Below are positions 34,271-43,317 of a stretch of 64,000 nucleotides of DNA, one piece after another. The notes under the pieces are model-generated. The model had not been told where the DNA came from. It saw nothing but the letters and a program-made list of their open reading frames with translations, and did no database searches. The stretch is taken from the NCBI RefSeq assembly GCF_004345665.1, contig NZ_SLWR01000003.1:186001-250000 (forward strand), written 5' to 3'. The position numbers and the translations under genes were made by a program. Position 1 is the stretch's first letter; the number at the start of each line of letters is the position of its first letter. The stretch is from Kribbella antiqua (lineage in GTDB: Bacteria > Actinomycetota > Actinomycetes > Propionibacteriales > Kribbellaceae).

Positions 34271-35000
34271 ACGCCGGGTGCCGCAGTAGCCGGCCCGACT
34301 CCAGGTGCTGCTTGCAGTACTCCGCGAGTACGTCGTACGCCTTGAGGCCCATCAGGGTCTGCAGCTCGACCTTGCTCGACTCGTAGACCGCCTCGACACC
34401 GATGTGCGCCTCGGTGTTGCCGGTGCAGTACCAGTCCAGGTCGTGACCGCCGGGGCCCCAGCCGCGCCGGTCGTACTCGCCGATGCCGACCTCGGTGTAC
34501 GTCGTACCGTCCGGTCGCTCGACCTCGCGGAACGTCCGGCGGATCGGCAACTGCCAGCACACGTCCGGCTTCGTCTCGACGAAGTGCACGCCCCGCTTCA
34601 GCGCCAGCCCGTGCAGCGCGCAGCCGCCGCCACCGGGGAAGTCCGGGCGGTTCAGGAAGATGCAGGCGCCTTCCCAGACGCGGGTCTTGCGGTCGCCCTC
34701 GTCGTCGGTCTCGACCCAGCCGTTCTTCCGGCCCTCCTTGCGGAACTGCCAGTCGTCCTTGGTCAGCTCCTTCACATAGCCCTTGACCCGTTTCTCGTCG
34801 TCGGCGTCGGAGAAGTGCGCCCCGAGGGTGCAGCAACCGTCGTTCGGCCGGCCCTTGTAGATGCCGCGGCAGCCACCGCCGAAGATGCAGGTCCAGTTGG
34901 ACGTCAGCCAGGTCAGGTCGCAACGGAAGACCTGATCCTGGTCATCCGGATCGGTGAACTCGACCCAGGCACGGGGAAAATCGAGAGAAACCTCAGGCAC
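34263..35000 (-). CDS. Cysteine-rich conserved protein, possibly metal-binding
   Basis: A 245-residue protein of unknown function with about eleven cysteines clustered in [50 protein letters not shown] and [10 protein letters not shown]. The pattern is like YkgJ/DUF3109-type zinc- or iron-chelating proteins, but I cannot assign it firmly. The GTG start at 35000 is supported by TACGCT six bases upstream on the minus strand. It is divergent from ppx. Confidence 0.82.
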   Translation of the reverse strand: MPEVSLDFPRAWVEFTDPDDQDQVFRCDLTWLTSNWTCIFGGGCRGIYKGRPNDGCCTLGAHFSDADDEKRVKGYVKELTKDDWQFRKEGRKNGWVETDDEGDRKTRVWEGACIFLNRPDFPGGGGCALHGLALKRGVHFVETKPDVCWQLPIRRTFREVERPDGTTYTEVGIGEYDRRGWGPGGHDLDWYCTGNTEAHIGVEAVYESSKVELQTLMGLKAYDVLAEYCKQHLESGRLLRHPASK

Positions 35001-35075
35001 CTGGAAAGCGTACGCGCGTATTGCCCACAACTGTGAATGGTTGCTGCCGGGAACGCTGATACTCCGGCAGTCCAG

Positions 35076-35081
35076 TAGCGT
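35076..35081 (+). promoter_or_regulatory. Putative -10 of ppx, leaderless
   Basis: TAGCGT, six bases, ATG. No ribosome binding site is seen upstream of the start codon. Confidence 0.4.
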
Positions 35082-35087
35082 GAGGGT

Positions 35088-36020
35088 ATGCGGCTCGGCG
35101 TACTCGACGTGGGATCCAACACTGTCCATCTGCTCGTGGTGGACGCTCACCGCGGTGCGGCGCCGCTGCCGGCGTACTCGTACAAGACCGAGCTTCGGCT
35201 CGCCGAGCACCTCGACAAGGAGGGCAAGATCGCCCAGTCCGGTGCGGACGAGCTGGTCTCGTTCATCAACCAGGCGGCCGAGCTGGCCGAGGACAAGGGC
35301 TGTGAGTCGGTGCTCGCGTTCGCCACCTCCGCGCTGCGCGAGGCGCCGAACGGCGAGAAGGTGCTGGAACGGGTCCGCAAGGAGACCGAGATCGACCTGC
35401 AGGTGCTGACCGGCGACGACGAGGCCCGGCTGACGTTCCTCGCCGTACGGCGCTGGTTCGGCTGGTCGTCGGGCCGGCTCGCGGTGTTCGACATAGGCGG
35501 TGGGTCGCTGGAGATCGCGGCCGGGTCGGACGAGGAGCCCACGGTCGCGGTGTCGGTCCCGCTCGGCGCGGGCCGGCTGACCCGGGAGGGCCTGACCCAG
35601 GACCCGCCGGACAAGGACGAGGTACGCGCGCTCCGGAAGCGGATCCGGATGGAGATGGCCGCAGTGGCAGGCACCGTACTGCGGGCCGGAAAGCCGCAAC
35701 GTTCGGTCGCGACCAGCAAGACCTTCCGGTCGCTCGCGCGGATCTGCGGTGCCGCGCCGTCGGACGACGGCCCGTACGTTCCGCGGTCGCTGAACCGGGA
35801 CGACCTGGCCGAGTGGATGCCCAAGCTGACCAAGATGTCCGCCGCCGAGCGGGCCGAGCTGCCCGGGGTGTCGGTCGGGCGGTCCACGCAGCTGGTCGCC
35901 GGCGCGATGGTCGCGGACGCGGTGATGGACCTGTTCGACCTGCCGTCGCTCGAGGTCTGTCCGTGGGCGCTGCGCGAAGGTGTCATCCTGTCCAGGCTCG
36001 ACCAGTTGCAACCCCGATAG
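35088..36020 (+). CDS. ppx: Exopolyphosphatase / pppGpp phosphohydrolase family (Ppx/GppA)
   Basis: A 310-residue actin-fold phosphatase that degrades polyphosphate and possibly pppGpp. The phosphate-1 motif is [15 protein letters not shown] (residues 5-19) and the phosphate-2 region is [14 protein letters not shown] (about 131-144). Like the mycobacterial Ppx proteins it lacks the C-terminal HD domain of E. coli GppA. It is followed after seven bases by the sugar-phosphate isomerase gene, an order conserved in actinobacteria. Confidence 0.93.
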   Translation: MRLGVLDVGSNTVHLLVVDAHRGAAPLPAYSYKTELRLAEHLDKEGKIAQSGADELVSFINQAAELAEDKGCESVLAFATSALREAPNGEKVLERVRKETEIDLQVLTGDDEARLTFLAVRRWFGWSSGRLAVFDIGGGSLEIAAGSDEEPTVAVSVPLGAGRLTREGLTQDPPDKDEVRALRKRIRMEMAAVAGTVLRAGKPQRSVATSKTFRSLARICGAAPSDDGPYVPRSLNRDDLAEWMPKLTKMSAAERAELPGVSVGRSTQLVAGAMVADAVMDLFDLPSLEVCPWALREGVILSRLDQLQPR

Positions 36021-36027
36021 GCACCTG

Positions 36028-36879
36028 ATGAACACCAGCAAGACCGCACGGATCGGCCTGTCCTCCGCGTCCGTCTACCCCGAGTCGACCGCGAGCTGCT
36101 TCGAGCTGGCCGCGCGGCTCGGGTACGACGGGGTCGAGGTGATGGTCGGCATCGACCCGCTGTCGACGCAGATCGACGCCGTCCAGCGGCTGGTCGACTA
36201 CCACCAGCTCCCGGTGCTGGCGATCCACGCGCCCTGCTTGCTGATCACTCAGCGGGTCTGGGGAACGGACCCGTGGGGCAAGCTCGAACGGAGCGCGGAG
36301 GCCGCGAAGGACCTCGGCGCCGACGTGGTCGTCGTACATCCCCCGTTCCGTTGGCAGCGGGACTACGCGCGCGGGTTCGTCGAGGGGATCGCGCGGCTGG
36401 AGGCGGAGACCGGGATCATCTTCGCGGTCGAGAACATGTATCCGTGGCGCGCGCCGGGCAAGGGCCTGCAGGCGTACGCGCCGAGCTGGGACCCGACCGA
36501 GCAGACCTACGCGCACACCACGCTCGACCTGTCGCACTCGTCGACCGCCGAGCAGGACTGTGTCGAGCTGGCAGAGACGATGGGCGAGAGCCTGACGCAC
36601 ATCCACCTGACCGACGGGACGGGGTCGGCGAAGGATGAGCACCTGGTCCCCGGTCGCGGCACCCAGCGCGCCGCCGACCTGCTGGTCAACCTGGCGAACG
36701 CGGACTTTCGCGGCCACATCATCATCGAGATCAACACCCGCCGCGCGACCAGCCGTTCCGAGCGCGAGGTCGACCTGATCGAGTCGCTGGAATTCACCCG
36801 CAAGCACTTCGTCAAGACCTCTCGCCGTACGTCGTTCGCCGTCACCCCGGAGGGGGAGATCTCGGAGCTGACTCCGTGA
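36028..36879 (+). CDS. Sugar phosphate isomerase/epimerase family (AP endonuclease 2 fold)
   Basis: A 283-residue TIM-barrel protein of the xylose-isomerase-like family. Metal-binding residues are probably in [22 protein letters not shown] (Glu), [18 protein letters not shown] and IIEINT (Glu). The substrate is not known. It follows ppx closely as in mycobacteria, and its stop overlaps the start of the TetR gene by four bases (GTGA). Confidence 0.9.
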   Translation: MNTSKTARIGLSSASVYPESTASCFELAARLGYDGVEVMVGIDPLSTQIDAVQRLVDYHQLPVLAIHAPCLLITQRVWGTDPWGKLERSAEAAKDLGADVVVVHPPFRWQRDYARGFVEGIARLEAETGIIFAVENMYPWRAPGKGLQAYAPSWDPTEQTYAHTTLDLSHSSTAEQDCVELAETMGESLTHIHLTDGTGSAKDEHLVPGRGTQRAADLLVNLANADFRGHIIIEINTRRATSRSEREVDLIESLEFTRKHFVKTSRRTSFAVTPEGEISELTP

Positions 36880-37469
36880 CAACCTCCCGAAATGGGCGGG
36901 TTGGCCGGCGACCCGGCGGACCGGACACCCGCGGCGAGATCCTGAAAGCGGCCCGGGATTCCTTTGCGGACAAGGGATTCACCGCGACGTCGCTGCGCGC
37001 GGTCGCTCGTGAAGCCGGCGTGGACGCAGCCTTGGTGCACCACTACTTCGACAGCAAGGACGAGCTGTTCATCGAGTCGATGGCGCTCCCGGTCGACCCG
37101 CGCCAGGTGGCCGCGCGCGTCCTCGACGGCCCACCGGAGCAGCTCGGCCGACGGATCGCGACCGTGTTCCTCGGCGTCTGGGAGTCGCCCGACGGCCAGA
37201 CGCGGATGAAGGCGCTCTTCCGCAGTGTGGTCACCAGCGACGAGGTCGCCCGGATCATGCGCGAGGGCATCACCCAGATGATCCTCCAGCCGGTATCGCA
37301 GACCCTCGACGTCCCCGACGCCCAGCTCCGCATCTCGCTGGTCGCCACCCAGCTCATCGGCGTCGCCCTGGCCCGCTACATCATCGAACTCGAACCCGTG
37401 GCCTCCGCCGACCTCCCCACCCTCATCGACCGCCTGGCCCCGGTCCTCCAACTCCACCTCACCGGCTGA
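36876..37469 (+). CDS. TetR family regulator
   Basis: A 197-residue regulator with an N-terminal HTH ([48 protein letters not shown]) and an effector-binding C-terminus of the TetR_C type. It lies upstream of a two-gene ABC exporter whose promoter has a perfect palindrome, so it is the likely repressor of that exporter. GTG start, translationally coupled to the isomerase. Confidence 0.93.
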   Translation: MTTSRNGRVGRRPGGPDTRGEILKAARDSFADKGFTATSLRAVAREAGVDAALVHHYFDSKDELFIESMALPVDPRQVAARVLDGPPEQLGRRIATVFLGVWESPDGQTRMKALFRSVVTSDEVARIMREGITQMILQPVSQTLDVPDAQLRISLVATQLIGVALARYIIELEPVASADLPTLIDRLAPVLQLHLTG

Positions 37470-37488
37470 GCTGAGCAAAAACGAGCTG

Positions 37489-37531
37489 TTGCCAAGGAGG
37501 CTTCTGCGCGCTAAATTCATCACATGATGAA
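37489..37531 (+). promoter_or_regulatory. Promoter and palindromic operator of the ABC exporter
   Basis: TTGCCA (37489-37494), a 17-base spacer and TAAATT (37512-37517); six bases later comes the ATG (37524). A perfect palindrome TTCATCA-CA-TGATGAA (37516-37531) covers the end of the -10 and the start codon. The AAGGAGG at 37494-37500 is 23 bases from the ATG and inside the spacer, so it does not act as a ribosome binding site; the message is probably leaderless. Confidence 0.7.
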
Positions 37532-38249
37532 AAACGCGGTGACGTGCCGGGACGTCGTGGTGGTGCGGGGTGGGCGGGAAATCCTGCATGGAGTTGGGTT
37601 TGATCTCGCGGCCGGGACTGTGACCGGGCTGCTCGGGCCGTCGGGGTGTGGAAAGACGACGCTGATCCGGTCGATCGTTGGATTGCAGGCCCGCGTGACG
37701 GGCGACGTCGAGGTGCTCGGACTGCCGGCTGGAGCGCCCAAGTTGCGCGGCCGGATCGGGTATGTCACCCAGGAGCCCAGCGTGTACAGGGATCTGACGG
37801 TGACCGAGAACTTGCGCTTCTTTGCCGCGGTCCTCGGGGTCCCGTCGAGCGACGTCGATCGGGTGATCGACGCCGTGGATCTCCGGTCGCATGCCGACGT
37901 ACAGGTTGGGCAGTTGTCCGGCGGTCAGGAGTCGAGGGCGTCGCTCGCCGCGGCTCTGCTCGGCACGCCCGAGCTGCTCGTGCTAGACGAGCCCACCGTC
38001 GGTCTCGACCCGGTGCTCCGGCGCGACCTGTGGGAGCTCTTCCATCGGCTCGCCGCGGACGGTGCGACGCTGCTTGTCTCCAGTCACGTGATGGACGAGG
38101 CGAGCCGCTGCGACCGCCTGCTGTTGATGCGCGACGGCGACCTGCTCGCCGACGACACCCCGCAAGGCTTGCTCGACTCGGTCGGCACCGTCGACATCGA
38201 GCAGGCGTTCCTCACTCTGATCGACCGGAAGGCAGGTGCTCAGCGATGA
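37524..38249 (+). CDS. ABC transporter ATP-binding protein (exporter type)
   Basis: A 241-residue nucleotide-binding domain with Walker A GPSGCGKT (near 39), the Q-loop VTQEPSVYRDLTV, signature LSGGQESRASLAAAL, Walker B LLVLDEPTVGLDP and H-loop SSHVMDE. The DrrA/CcmA-like form fits a drug or lipid exporter. It pairs with the next gene through an ATGA overlap. ATG 37524 is preferred over ATG 37527 from the leaderless promoter spacing. Confidence 0.94.
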   Translation: MMKNAVTCRDVVVVRGGREILHGVGFDLAAGTVTGLLGPSGCGKTTLIRSIVGLQARVTGDVEVLGLPAGAPKLRGRIGYVTQEPSVYRDLTVTENLRFFAAVLGVPSSDVDRVIDAVDLRSHADVQVGQLSGGQESRASLAAALLGTPELLVLDEPTVGLDPVLRRDLWELFHRLAADGATLLVSSHVMDEASRCDRLLLMRDGDLLADDTPQGLLDSVGTVDIEQAFLTLIDRKAGAQR

Positions 38250-38983
38250 CACCCCGGATCACCTTTGCTGTCGCCGCGCGAGTCCTCGGACAGCTGCGCC
38301 GGGACCACCGGACAGTCGCGATGCTCATCGTGTTGCCTGCTCTGCTGGTCAGCTTGATGTGGTGGATGTTCACCGATTCGCCGGCCACATTCGACCGAGT
38401 CGGCGGGCCGCTGCTGGCGGTGTTCCCGTCGATCATCATGTTCATCGTCACCTCGGTGGCGACGCTGCGGGAGCGCTCGACCGGCACGTTGTCGCGGCTG
38501 TTCACGATGCCGATGGCGAAGCTGGACTTCCTCCTCGGCTACGCGCTCGCGTTCGCATTGATCGCCGTCGTACAGGCGTTGGTGGTCGTGTCGATCGCGC
38601 TCTATGCGCTCGACCTCGACATCCAGGGCGCCGCATGGCAGCTCGGCGTGGTCGCCGTACTCGACGGTGTTCTCGGTACGGCGCTCGGACTGTTCGCCAG
38701 CGCGTTCGCGGCGACCGAGTTCCAGGCGGTCCAGATGATGCCGGCCGTGATGATCCCGCAGATCCTGCTGTGCGGGCTGCTCGTCCCGCGCGACCAGCTG
38801 CCCGGTGTGCTGAAAGCGGTGTCCGACGTACTCCCGCTCTCGTACGCCGTCGACGCCGTCGCAGGTGTTGCCCGAGGCAACGGCTTCGGCGAAGGCGCCG
38901 GCAGCGACGCCTTGGTCGTCACCGCCTTCATCCTCGCCGCCCTAGGCCTCGGCGCCGCCACCCTCAAACGCCGTACGGCGTGA
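38246..38983 (+). CDS. ABC-2 type permease
   Basis: A 245-residue membrane protein with six helices of the ABC2_membrane family (YadH/DrrB-like), including the conserved RERSTGTLSRLFTMPM loop after helix 2 and a last segment VSDVLPLSYAVDAV before helix 6. It forms a two-component exporter with the preceding ATPase. It ends one base before the stop of the convergent DUF695-like gene. Confidence 0.93.
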   Translation: MTPRITFAVAARVLGQLRRDHRTVAMLIVLPALLVSLMWWMFTDSPATFDRVGGPLLAVFPSIIMFIVTSVATLRERSTGTLSRLFTMPMAKLDFLLGYALAFALIAVVQALVVVSIALYALDLDIQGAAWQLGVVAVLDGVLGTALGLFASAFAATEFQAVQMMPAVMIPQILLCGLLVPRDQLPGVLKAVSDVLPLSYAVDAVAGVARGNGFGEGAGSDALVVTAFILAALGLGAATLKRRTA

Positions 38984-40018
38984 TCAGCCGGAGAGGTGGG
39001 AGACGTTGTCCCAGGCGGGGTCGGGCGAGATGGTGACGGTGACGCGGCCGTGGGGCCAGCCGTTCACGGCGGCTTTCAGCTGCTCGCCGGCGGGCGTCGT
39101 ACCGTCGACGTAGTAGTGCAGGATCCGGATGCCGGCCGAGGTCTCGTGGGCCAGCAGGTTGCCGGAGCCGCCGAGGCGGTCGGTGAGGTGGTCCTCGAAC
39201 TGGCGGAGCTCGTCCAGCATCTCCGACTCGGGCAGGCCGTCCTCACGGTGGACGGGATAGCCGATCGATACGCCGACGTGGGTGTCGAGGTGCGGACGGC
39301 GGATCGAGCGCAGTGGGTATTCGGCGGTGGCGATGAGCCGATGCCCGTCGCGGACGCCTTCCAGCATCTTCCAGGCCGGGCTGCCGTCCTCCAGCGTGTG
39401 CTCGGCCGCGAACCCGGCGACCGCGGGGAGCAGCGTCGCGATCGGCTTGGCGTCGGTCGGAGCATCGGTCAGGGTGTCGATCGCGCCGACCCAGGTCTCC
39501 ACCATCTCCTCGCCGAGCACGAGGTCGAGCATCAGGAACGTCACCCGCCGCTGGACGTCGATCGGCAGCTCCGGGAACACCGGGTGGTGGACGCCGACGT
39601 GGATCGAGGCCGCGTCCGGCTCGATCGACACCACCGCGTCGTCGATCGGGATCGGCGGCAGACCCTCGAACTTGATCGTGAACACCGGGCCCGGCCGGCG
39701 CAGATCGGCGTACTCCCAAAGGTGGTCCGACGGTGGCGCGGCCCGCAGCCAGCGCCGGGCGACTGCCCGGCGGCTCGGGTTGCCGGCCGCGGTGACGATC
39801 AGCACGTGCTGAGCGTGCAGGCCAGGCCCGAGCTCCCACTCGAGGTCCTCGTCGATCCGGCCGATCCAGTCGCTCAGGACGGCGCTCGACTCCTTCGGCT
39901 CCTGGCGAGCGATCGCGTCCGCCACCTGCGCCGCACCGGCGTCGGCCCACCAGGACCAGAACGCGCCGATCGGGTCGACGTCCACCGTGCTTCGCTTGCG
40001 ACGCTTGAAGATGGGCAT
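38984..40018 (-). CDS. DUF695-like domain protein
   Basis: A 344-residue soluble protein of unknown function. The N-terminal 220 residues contain a Trp-rich start (PIGAFWSWWADAGAAQVADAI). The C-terminal 110 residues (from about 235, with FEDHLTDRLGGSG, LAHETSAGIRILHYY) resemble DUF695. Start ATG 40018 is chosen because the frame upstream is not coding-like. No catalytic residues can be named. Confidence 0.78.
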   Translation of the reverse strand: MPIFKRRKRSTVDVDPIGAFWSWWADAGAAQVADAIARQEPKESSAVLSDWIGRIDEDLEWELGPGLHAQHVLIVTAAGNPSRRAVARRWLRAAPPSDHLWEYADLRRPGPVFTIKFEGLPPIPIDDAVVSIEPDAASIHVGVHHPVFPELPIDVQRRVTFLMLDLVLGEEMVETWVGAIDTLTDAPTDAKPIATLLPAVAGFAAEHTLEDGSPAWKMLEGVRDGHRLIATAEYPLRSIRRPHLDTHVGVSIGYPVHREDGLPESEMLDELRQFEDHLTDRLGGSGNLLAHETSAGIRILHYYVDGTTPAGEQLKAAVNGWPHGRVTVTISPDPAWDNVSHLSG

Positions 40019-40175
40019 ACTCGCATCCTCTCGCGAGATGGGTGCGAGCACGGATCGTGACCGAACCAGTGGGTCCGGTGGTGTGGTCCTGGCCACACGA
40101 TTATGGGCCTTCGGTCCAGGCGCGTAACCTGCTGACACCACTGGCAAATGGTGGGTTGATGAGGAGGAACACGTA

Positions 40176-41105
40176 GTGCTTCGGCGAATCCTGCTGGGCA
40201 TGTCCCGCAGCCACCAGATCAAGAAGGCCGTTTCGTCGCTGCCGGTGTCCAGTGGCATCGTCGCGCGCTTCGTGGCCGGCGAGACCGCGCCGGAGGCCGT
40301 GCTGGCCACCGAGAAGCTGGTCAGCAACGGCCTCAACGTCACCCTCGACCACCTCGGTGAGGACGTCACCGACCTGGCCGCCGCGACCGCCACCGCGGAC
40401 GCGTACCTGGAGCTGCTCAAGCAGCTGTCCGACGCCGGCCTGACCAAGAACGCCGAGGTGTCGGTGAAGCCGTCCGCCGTCGGCCAGGCGCTGCCCGGCG
40501 ACGGCGAGAAGATCGCGCTCGAGCACGCGCGGACCATCTGCCTCGCAGCGCGCAACGCCGGTACGACGGTCACCCTCGACATGGAGGACCACACGACCAC
40601 CGACTCCACGCTCGGCATCCTGCGTGAGCTCCGCCAGGACTTCCCGGAGACCGGCGCCGTGCTGCAGGCCTACTTGCGCCGTACCGAGTCAGACTGCGTC
40701 GACCTCGCCTACGCCGGCTCGCGGGTCCGCCTCTGCAAGGGCGCGTACAAGGAGCCGGAGTCGGTCGCGTTCCAGGACAAGCGGGCTGTGGACAAGGCAT
40801 ACGTCCGGGCGATGAAGGTCCTGATGAACGGCGCCGGCTACCCGATGATCGCGTCGCACGACCCGCGCCTGATCGCGATCGCCGCCTCGCTGGCCGACCG
40901 CGCCGGCCGCCGCCCGGGCAGCTACGAGTACCAGATGCTCTTCGGCATCCGCCCCGAGGAGCAGCTCCGCCTGGCCTCGCACGGCCACACCGTCCGCGTC
41001 TACATCCCGTACGGCGAGGACTGGTACGGCTACCTGGTCCGCCGCCTGGCCGAACGCCCAGCCAACCTCCAGTTCTTCGCCAGGTCGCTGATCAGCAAGA
41101 AGTAA
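40176..41105 (+). CDS. Proline dehydrogenase
   Basis: A 309-residue FAD-dependent TIM-barrel enzyme oxidising proline to pyrroline-5-carboxylate, as a stand-alone domain (PruB/PutB type). Motifs LDMEDHTTTDST, QAYLRRTESD, VRLCKGAYKEP and IASHDPRLI are typical, and the C-terminal YIPYGEDWYGYLVRRLAERP carries the substrate-binding arginines. GTG start with GAGGAGG eight bases upstream. It is followed by proC, which catalyses the opposing step. Confidence 0.95.
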   Translation: MLRRILLGMSRSHQIKKAVSSLPVSSGIVARFVAGETAPEAVLATEKLVSNGLNVTLDHLGEDVTDLAAATATADAYLELLKQLSDAGLTKNAEVSVKPSAVGQALPGDGEKIALEHARTICLAARNAGTTVTLDMEDHTTTDSTLGILRELRQDFPETGAVLQAYLRRTESDCVDLAYAGSRVRLCKGAYKEPESVAFQDKRAVDKAYVRAMKVLMNGAGYPMIASHDPRLIAIAASLADRAGRRPGSYEYQMLFGIRPEEQLRLASHGHTVRVYIPYGEDWYGYLVRRLAERPANLQFFARSLISKK

Positions 41106-41114
41106 CCTGTGGGC

Positions 41115-41918
41115 ATGACTAACCAGGTGGCCATTCTTGGGGCCGGTGTGATGGGGGAGACGTTGCTGTCCGGGCTGATCAGGGCCGGGCGGCGACCGGA
41201 GGAGCTCCTGATCACCGAGCGCCGGGAGGAGCGTGCCACCGAGCTACGCGAGCGGTACGGCGTTGACGTCGTCACCAACGTGGACGCGGCGGCAAAGGCG
41301 GACACCCTCGTGCTGGTCGTGAAGCCGCAGGACATGCCCGATCTGCTCGCCGAGATCGCTCCTGCGGTCCGCCCGGCCCAGACTGTGGTCTCGCTGGCCG
41401 CCGGCATCACGACGGGCTTCATCGAGTCCCGGCTGCCTGAGGGCGTCGCTGTGGTCCGAGTGATGCCGAACACGCCCGCTCTGGTCGATGAGGGTATGGC
41501 TGCCATCTCCCGCGGAGCCCACTGCGACGAGAGCCACCTGGAGCTGGCGGAGAGCCTGCTGGCGGCGACCGGCCGGGTGATCCGCGTCCCGGAGAAGCAG
41601 CAGGACGCTGTCACCGCGATCTCCGGCTCCGGCCCGGCGTACATCTTCTTCGTGGTCGAGTCGATGATCGAAGCCGGCGTCCACATGGGTCTCCCGCGCA
41701 GCACCGCCACGGAGCTCGTCGTACAGACCGTCGTCGGCTCGGCCAAGCTGCTGCGGGAGACAGGTGAACACCCGACCGTGCTGCGTGAGCGCGTGACCTC
41801 TCCCGGCGGTACGACGGCCGCCGCCATCCGCGAGCTGGAAGACCACAAGGTCCGTGCCGCGTTCCTGTCGGCGATCGAGGCCGCCCGCAACCGCTCCCGC
41901 GCCCTCGCCGCCGAGTAA
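41115..41918 (+). CDS. proC: Pyrroline-5-carboxylate reductase
   Basis: Last step of proline synthesis, NAD(P)H-dependent. The 267-residue protein starts with the Rossmann motif VAILGAGVMGETLL and ends with the ProC signature region (SPGGTTAAAIRELEDHKVRAAF). The putative -10 TAACCT uses the stop codon of the proline dehydrogenase gene and is six bases from the ATG. In mycobacteria proC is directly followed by the small HTH gene; here several kilobases of accessory DNA intervene, beginning with an insertion sequence 48 bases downstream. Confidence 0.96.
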   Translation: MTNQVAILGAGVMGETLLSGLIRAGRRPEELLITERREERATELRERYGVDVVTNVDAAAKADTLVLVVKPQDMPDLLAEIAPAVRPAQTVVSLAAGITTGFIESRLPEGVAVVRVMPNTPALVDEGMAAISRGAHCDESHLELAESLLAATGRVIRVPEKQQDAVTAISGSGPAYIFFVVESMIEAGVHMGLPRSTATELVVQTVVGSAKLLRETGEHPTVLRERVTSPGGTTAAAIRELEDHKVRAAFLSAIEAARNRSRALAAE

Positions 41919-41965
41919 CACCTGCGGCGCGGTCACAGTTATGGTTATCGCCGCAGCTTCCTGCC

Positions 41966-42005
41966 TTGACGTCCTCCCGGCCGTAAGTGGCGGAGATTCC
42001 AACTA
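41966..42005 (-). ncRNA. Putative omega-RNA 3' end / element right end
   Basis: The hairpin beyond tnpB (CTCCCGGCC 41974-41982, loop GTAAGT, GGCGGAG 41989-41995) is where the omegaRNA scaffold should end. The first 16-20 bases beyond it (minus strand, from 41965 downwards, beginning GGCAGGAAGC) would then be the guide. This follows from how known TnpB elements work; expression was not shown. Confidence 0.4.
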
Positions 42006-43202
42006 CTACGCGGAGGTAGTGAGTTGAGGTTCACGCTTCGGTGAGACCCCTGGTGGCGTCTCTCGGCGTGCGCTGACGGCCTGTCCGGCCGCGATGTTGA
42101 TGGCTGCGTTCACGTCCGCGTTGGCCTGGTGTCCGCAAGCCACGCATCGGAAGACCGCTTGGCTCTTGCGGTTCTCCGGCGCGCAATGCTGGCAGACTGC
42201 ACAGGTCTGCGACGTGTACGCAGGTTTGACTCTCTCGACCCGTCCCGGCGCCTTGTCCTCCAGGCGCTGGACGAGCAGTCCCCAGCCGTGGGCCAAGATG
42301 CCCCGGTTGAGTCCGGCCTTGGCGCGGCGACGATTCGGCCGGTAATTGCCCGGTCGTTCGGGATCGAGTTTCGGCTTGGGGCGCCTGGTCATCTGAGGGA
42401 TGCGCAGGTCTTCCACCCGGATGACGTCGAACCGCCGCGCCAAGTCGGTGCTGGTCTCCTCCACCCAGTGCTTACGCCGGTCGGCTACTCGTGCATGCAG
42501 CCTGGCGATCGCTGCCTGCACCCGCTCATGCCGGTTCGAGCAGCGTCGAGAGCGGGCTAGTTGGCGCTGCAGGCGCTTCAGCCGTGCGTGTTCGGTCTCC
42601 GACAATCCTGGACAGGCCAGCAATTCTCCGGTCGACAGGGCCGCCGAGACGGTGATGCCGCGGTCCACCCCGACGACCTCACCTGTTCCCGGCGCGGGGA
42701 TCGGCGGCGGCACGGCGGCGAAGGCGAGGTGCCAGCGACCCCCACGGTCACAGGTGACGCGGTACGACTTCGAATTCGGTACGGCACGGGACAGCCGGAG
42801 GCGTACCCAGCCGACCTTGGGGACGAGGACCTTGGCCCACCTCCGGTTCAGCTTGACGATCCGGGACGCCTGGGCACCAACGATGCGGAACCCCTCGTGC
42901 ACACCTGCCTTACGCCACGTCGGCCGCCGGTGGGTGCCTGTGTAGAAGTTTCTGACGGCCTGGGCGAAGTCCCGCAACGCCTGCTGTTGCACGGTCTGGG
43001 ACCCAACCCGCAGCCAGTCGGACGCGGCTCGCGCCTCGGTCAACTGGCGGCACTGTTCGGTGAAGCCTGGGGTCGGTGCCCTGTCGCGGGTCCACATCGA
43101 CCACTGTTCAAGCGCAAGGTTCCACACGTACCGGGCATGTCCGCACTGCTCCAGCAACGCAGCATGCTGCGTGGGCGTCGGGTACAGCCGGAACCTGGAC
43201 AT
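42006..43202 (-). CDS. tnpB: TnpB, RNA-guided nuclease of IS200/IS605 elements
   Basis: A 398-residue OrfB/TnpB protein, the family ancestral to Cas12. The N-terminal OrfB_IS605 HTH region starts MSRFRLYPTPTQHAALLEQC. The RuvC-like triad is intact: Asp180 in VVGVDRGI, Glu264 in VIRVEDLRI and Asp363 in NADVNAA. The zinc ribbon has Cys334, Cys337, Cys353 and Cys356 (TCAVCQ and RCVACG). TnpB uses a guide RNA made from the 3' end of its own transcript plus flanking sequence. An intact catalytic site means it could be active, not a TldR-like repressor. Confidence 0.93.
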   Translation of the reverse strand: MSRFRLYPTPTQHAALLEQCGHARYVWNLALEQWSMWTRDRAPTPGFTEQCRQLTEARAASDWLRVGSQTVQQQALRDFAQAVRNFYTGTHRRPTWRKAGVHEGFRIVGAQASRIVKLNRRWAKVLVPKVGWVRLRLSRAVPNSKSYRVTCDRGGRWHLAFAAVPPPIPAPGTGEVVGVDRGITVSAALSTGELLACPGLSETEHARLKRLQRQLARSRRCSNRHERVQAAIARLHARVADRRKHWVEETSTDLARRFDVIRVEDLRIPQMTRRPKPKLDPERPGNYRPNRRRAKAGLNRGILAHGWGLLVQRLEDKAPGRVERVKPAYTSQTCAVCQHCAPENRKSQAVFRCVACGHQANADVNAAINIAAGQAVSARRETPPGVSPKREPQLTTSA

Positions 43203-43304
43203 GCCACGTACCTAATCAGTCGCCACCGACAGTCTCGAACCGCGAAAAGGTGCCGCCGCGCCTGAAAGGACGGGGTTTCGACGCGGCCGATCCGATCAGT
43301 CGAC

Positions 43305-43310
43305 TATTGT
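43305..43310 (+). promoter_or_regulatory. Putative -10 of the PH-domain gene, leaderless
   Basis: TATTGT, seven bases, ATG. Confidence 0.35.
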
Positions 43311-43317
43311 CCCGCTT

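Larger units (their letters stand above)
41966..43280 (-). mobile_element. IS200/IS605-type insertion sequence with tnpB only
   Basis: Carries one gene, tnpB, and no tnpA. The right end reads, on the minus strand, GGAATCTCCGCCACTTAC then GGCCGGGAGGACGTCAA, which strongly resembles the conserved right-end hairpin of this superfamily. The left end lies near GAAACCCCGTCCTTTCAGG (43278-43260), also typical. Exact ends cannot be fixed without an empty-site comparison. Elements like this depend on a TnpA in trans to move. Confidence 0.75.

Noticed and set aside
34263-36041. 592-residue version of the Cys-rich protein
   Set aside because: The extension is antisense to ppx. The GTG at 35000 with a leaderless -10 gives a sensible protein.
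37494-37500. AAGGAGG as ribosome binding site of the ABC exporter
   Set aside because: It is 23 bases from the start codon and lies in the promoter spacer.
38984-40618. 544-residue version of the DUF695-like protein
   Set aside because: The upstream part is antisense to the proline dehydrogenase gene.
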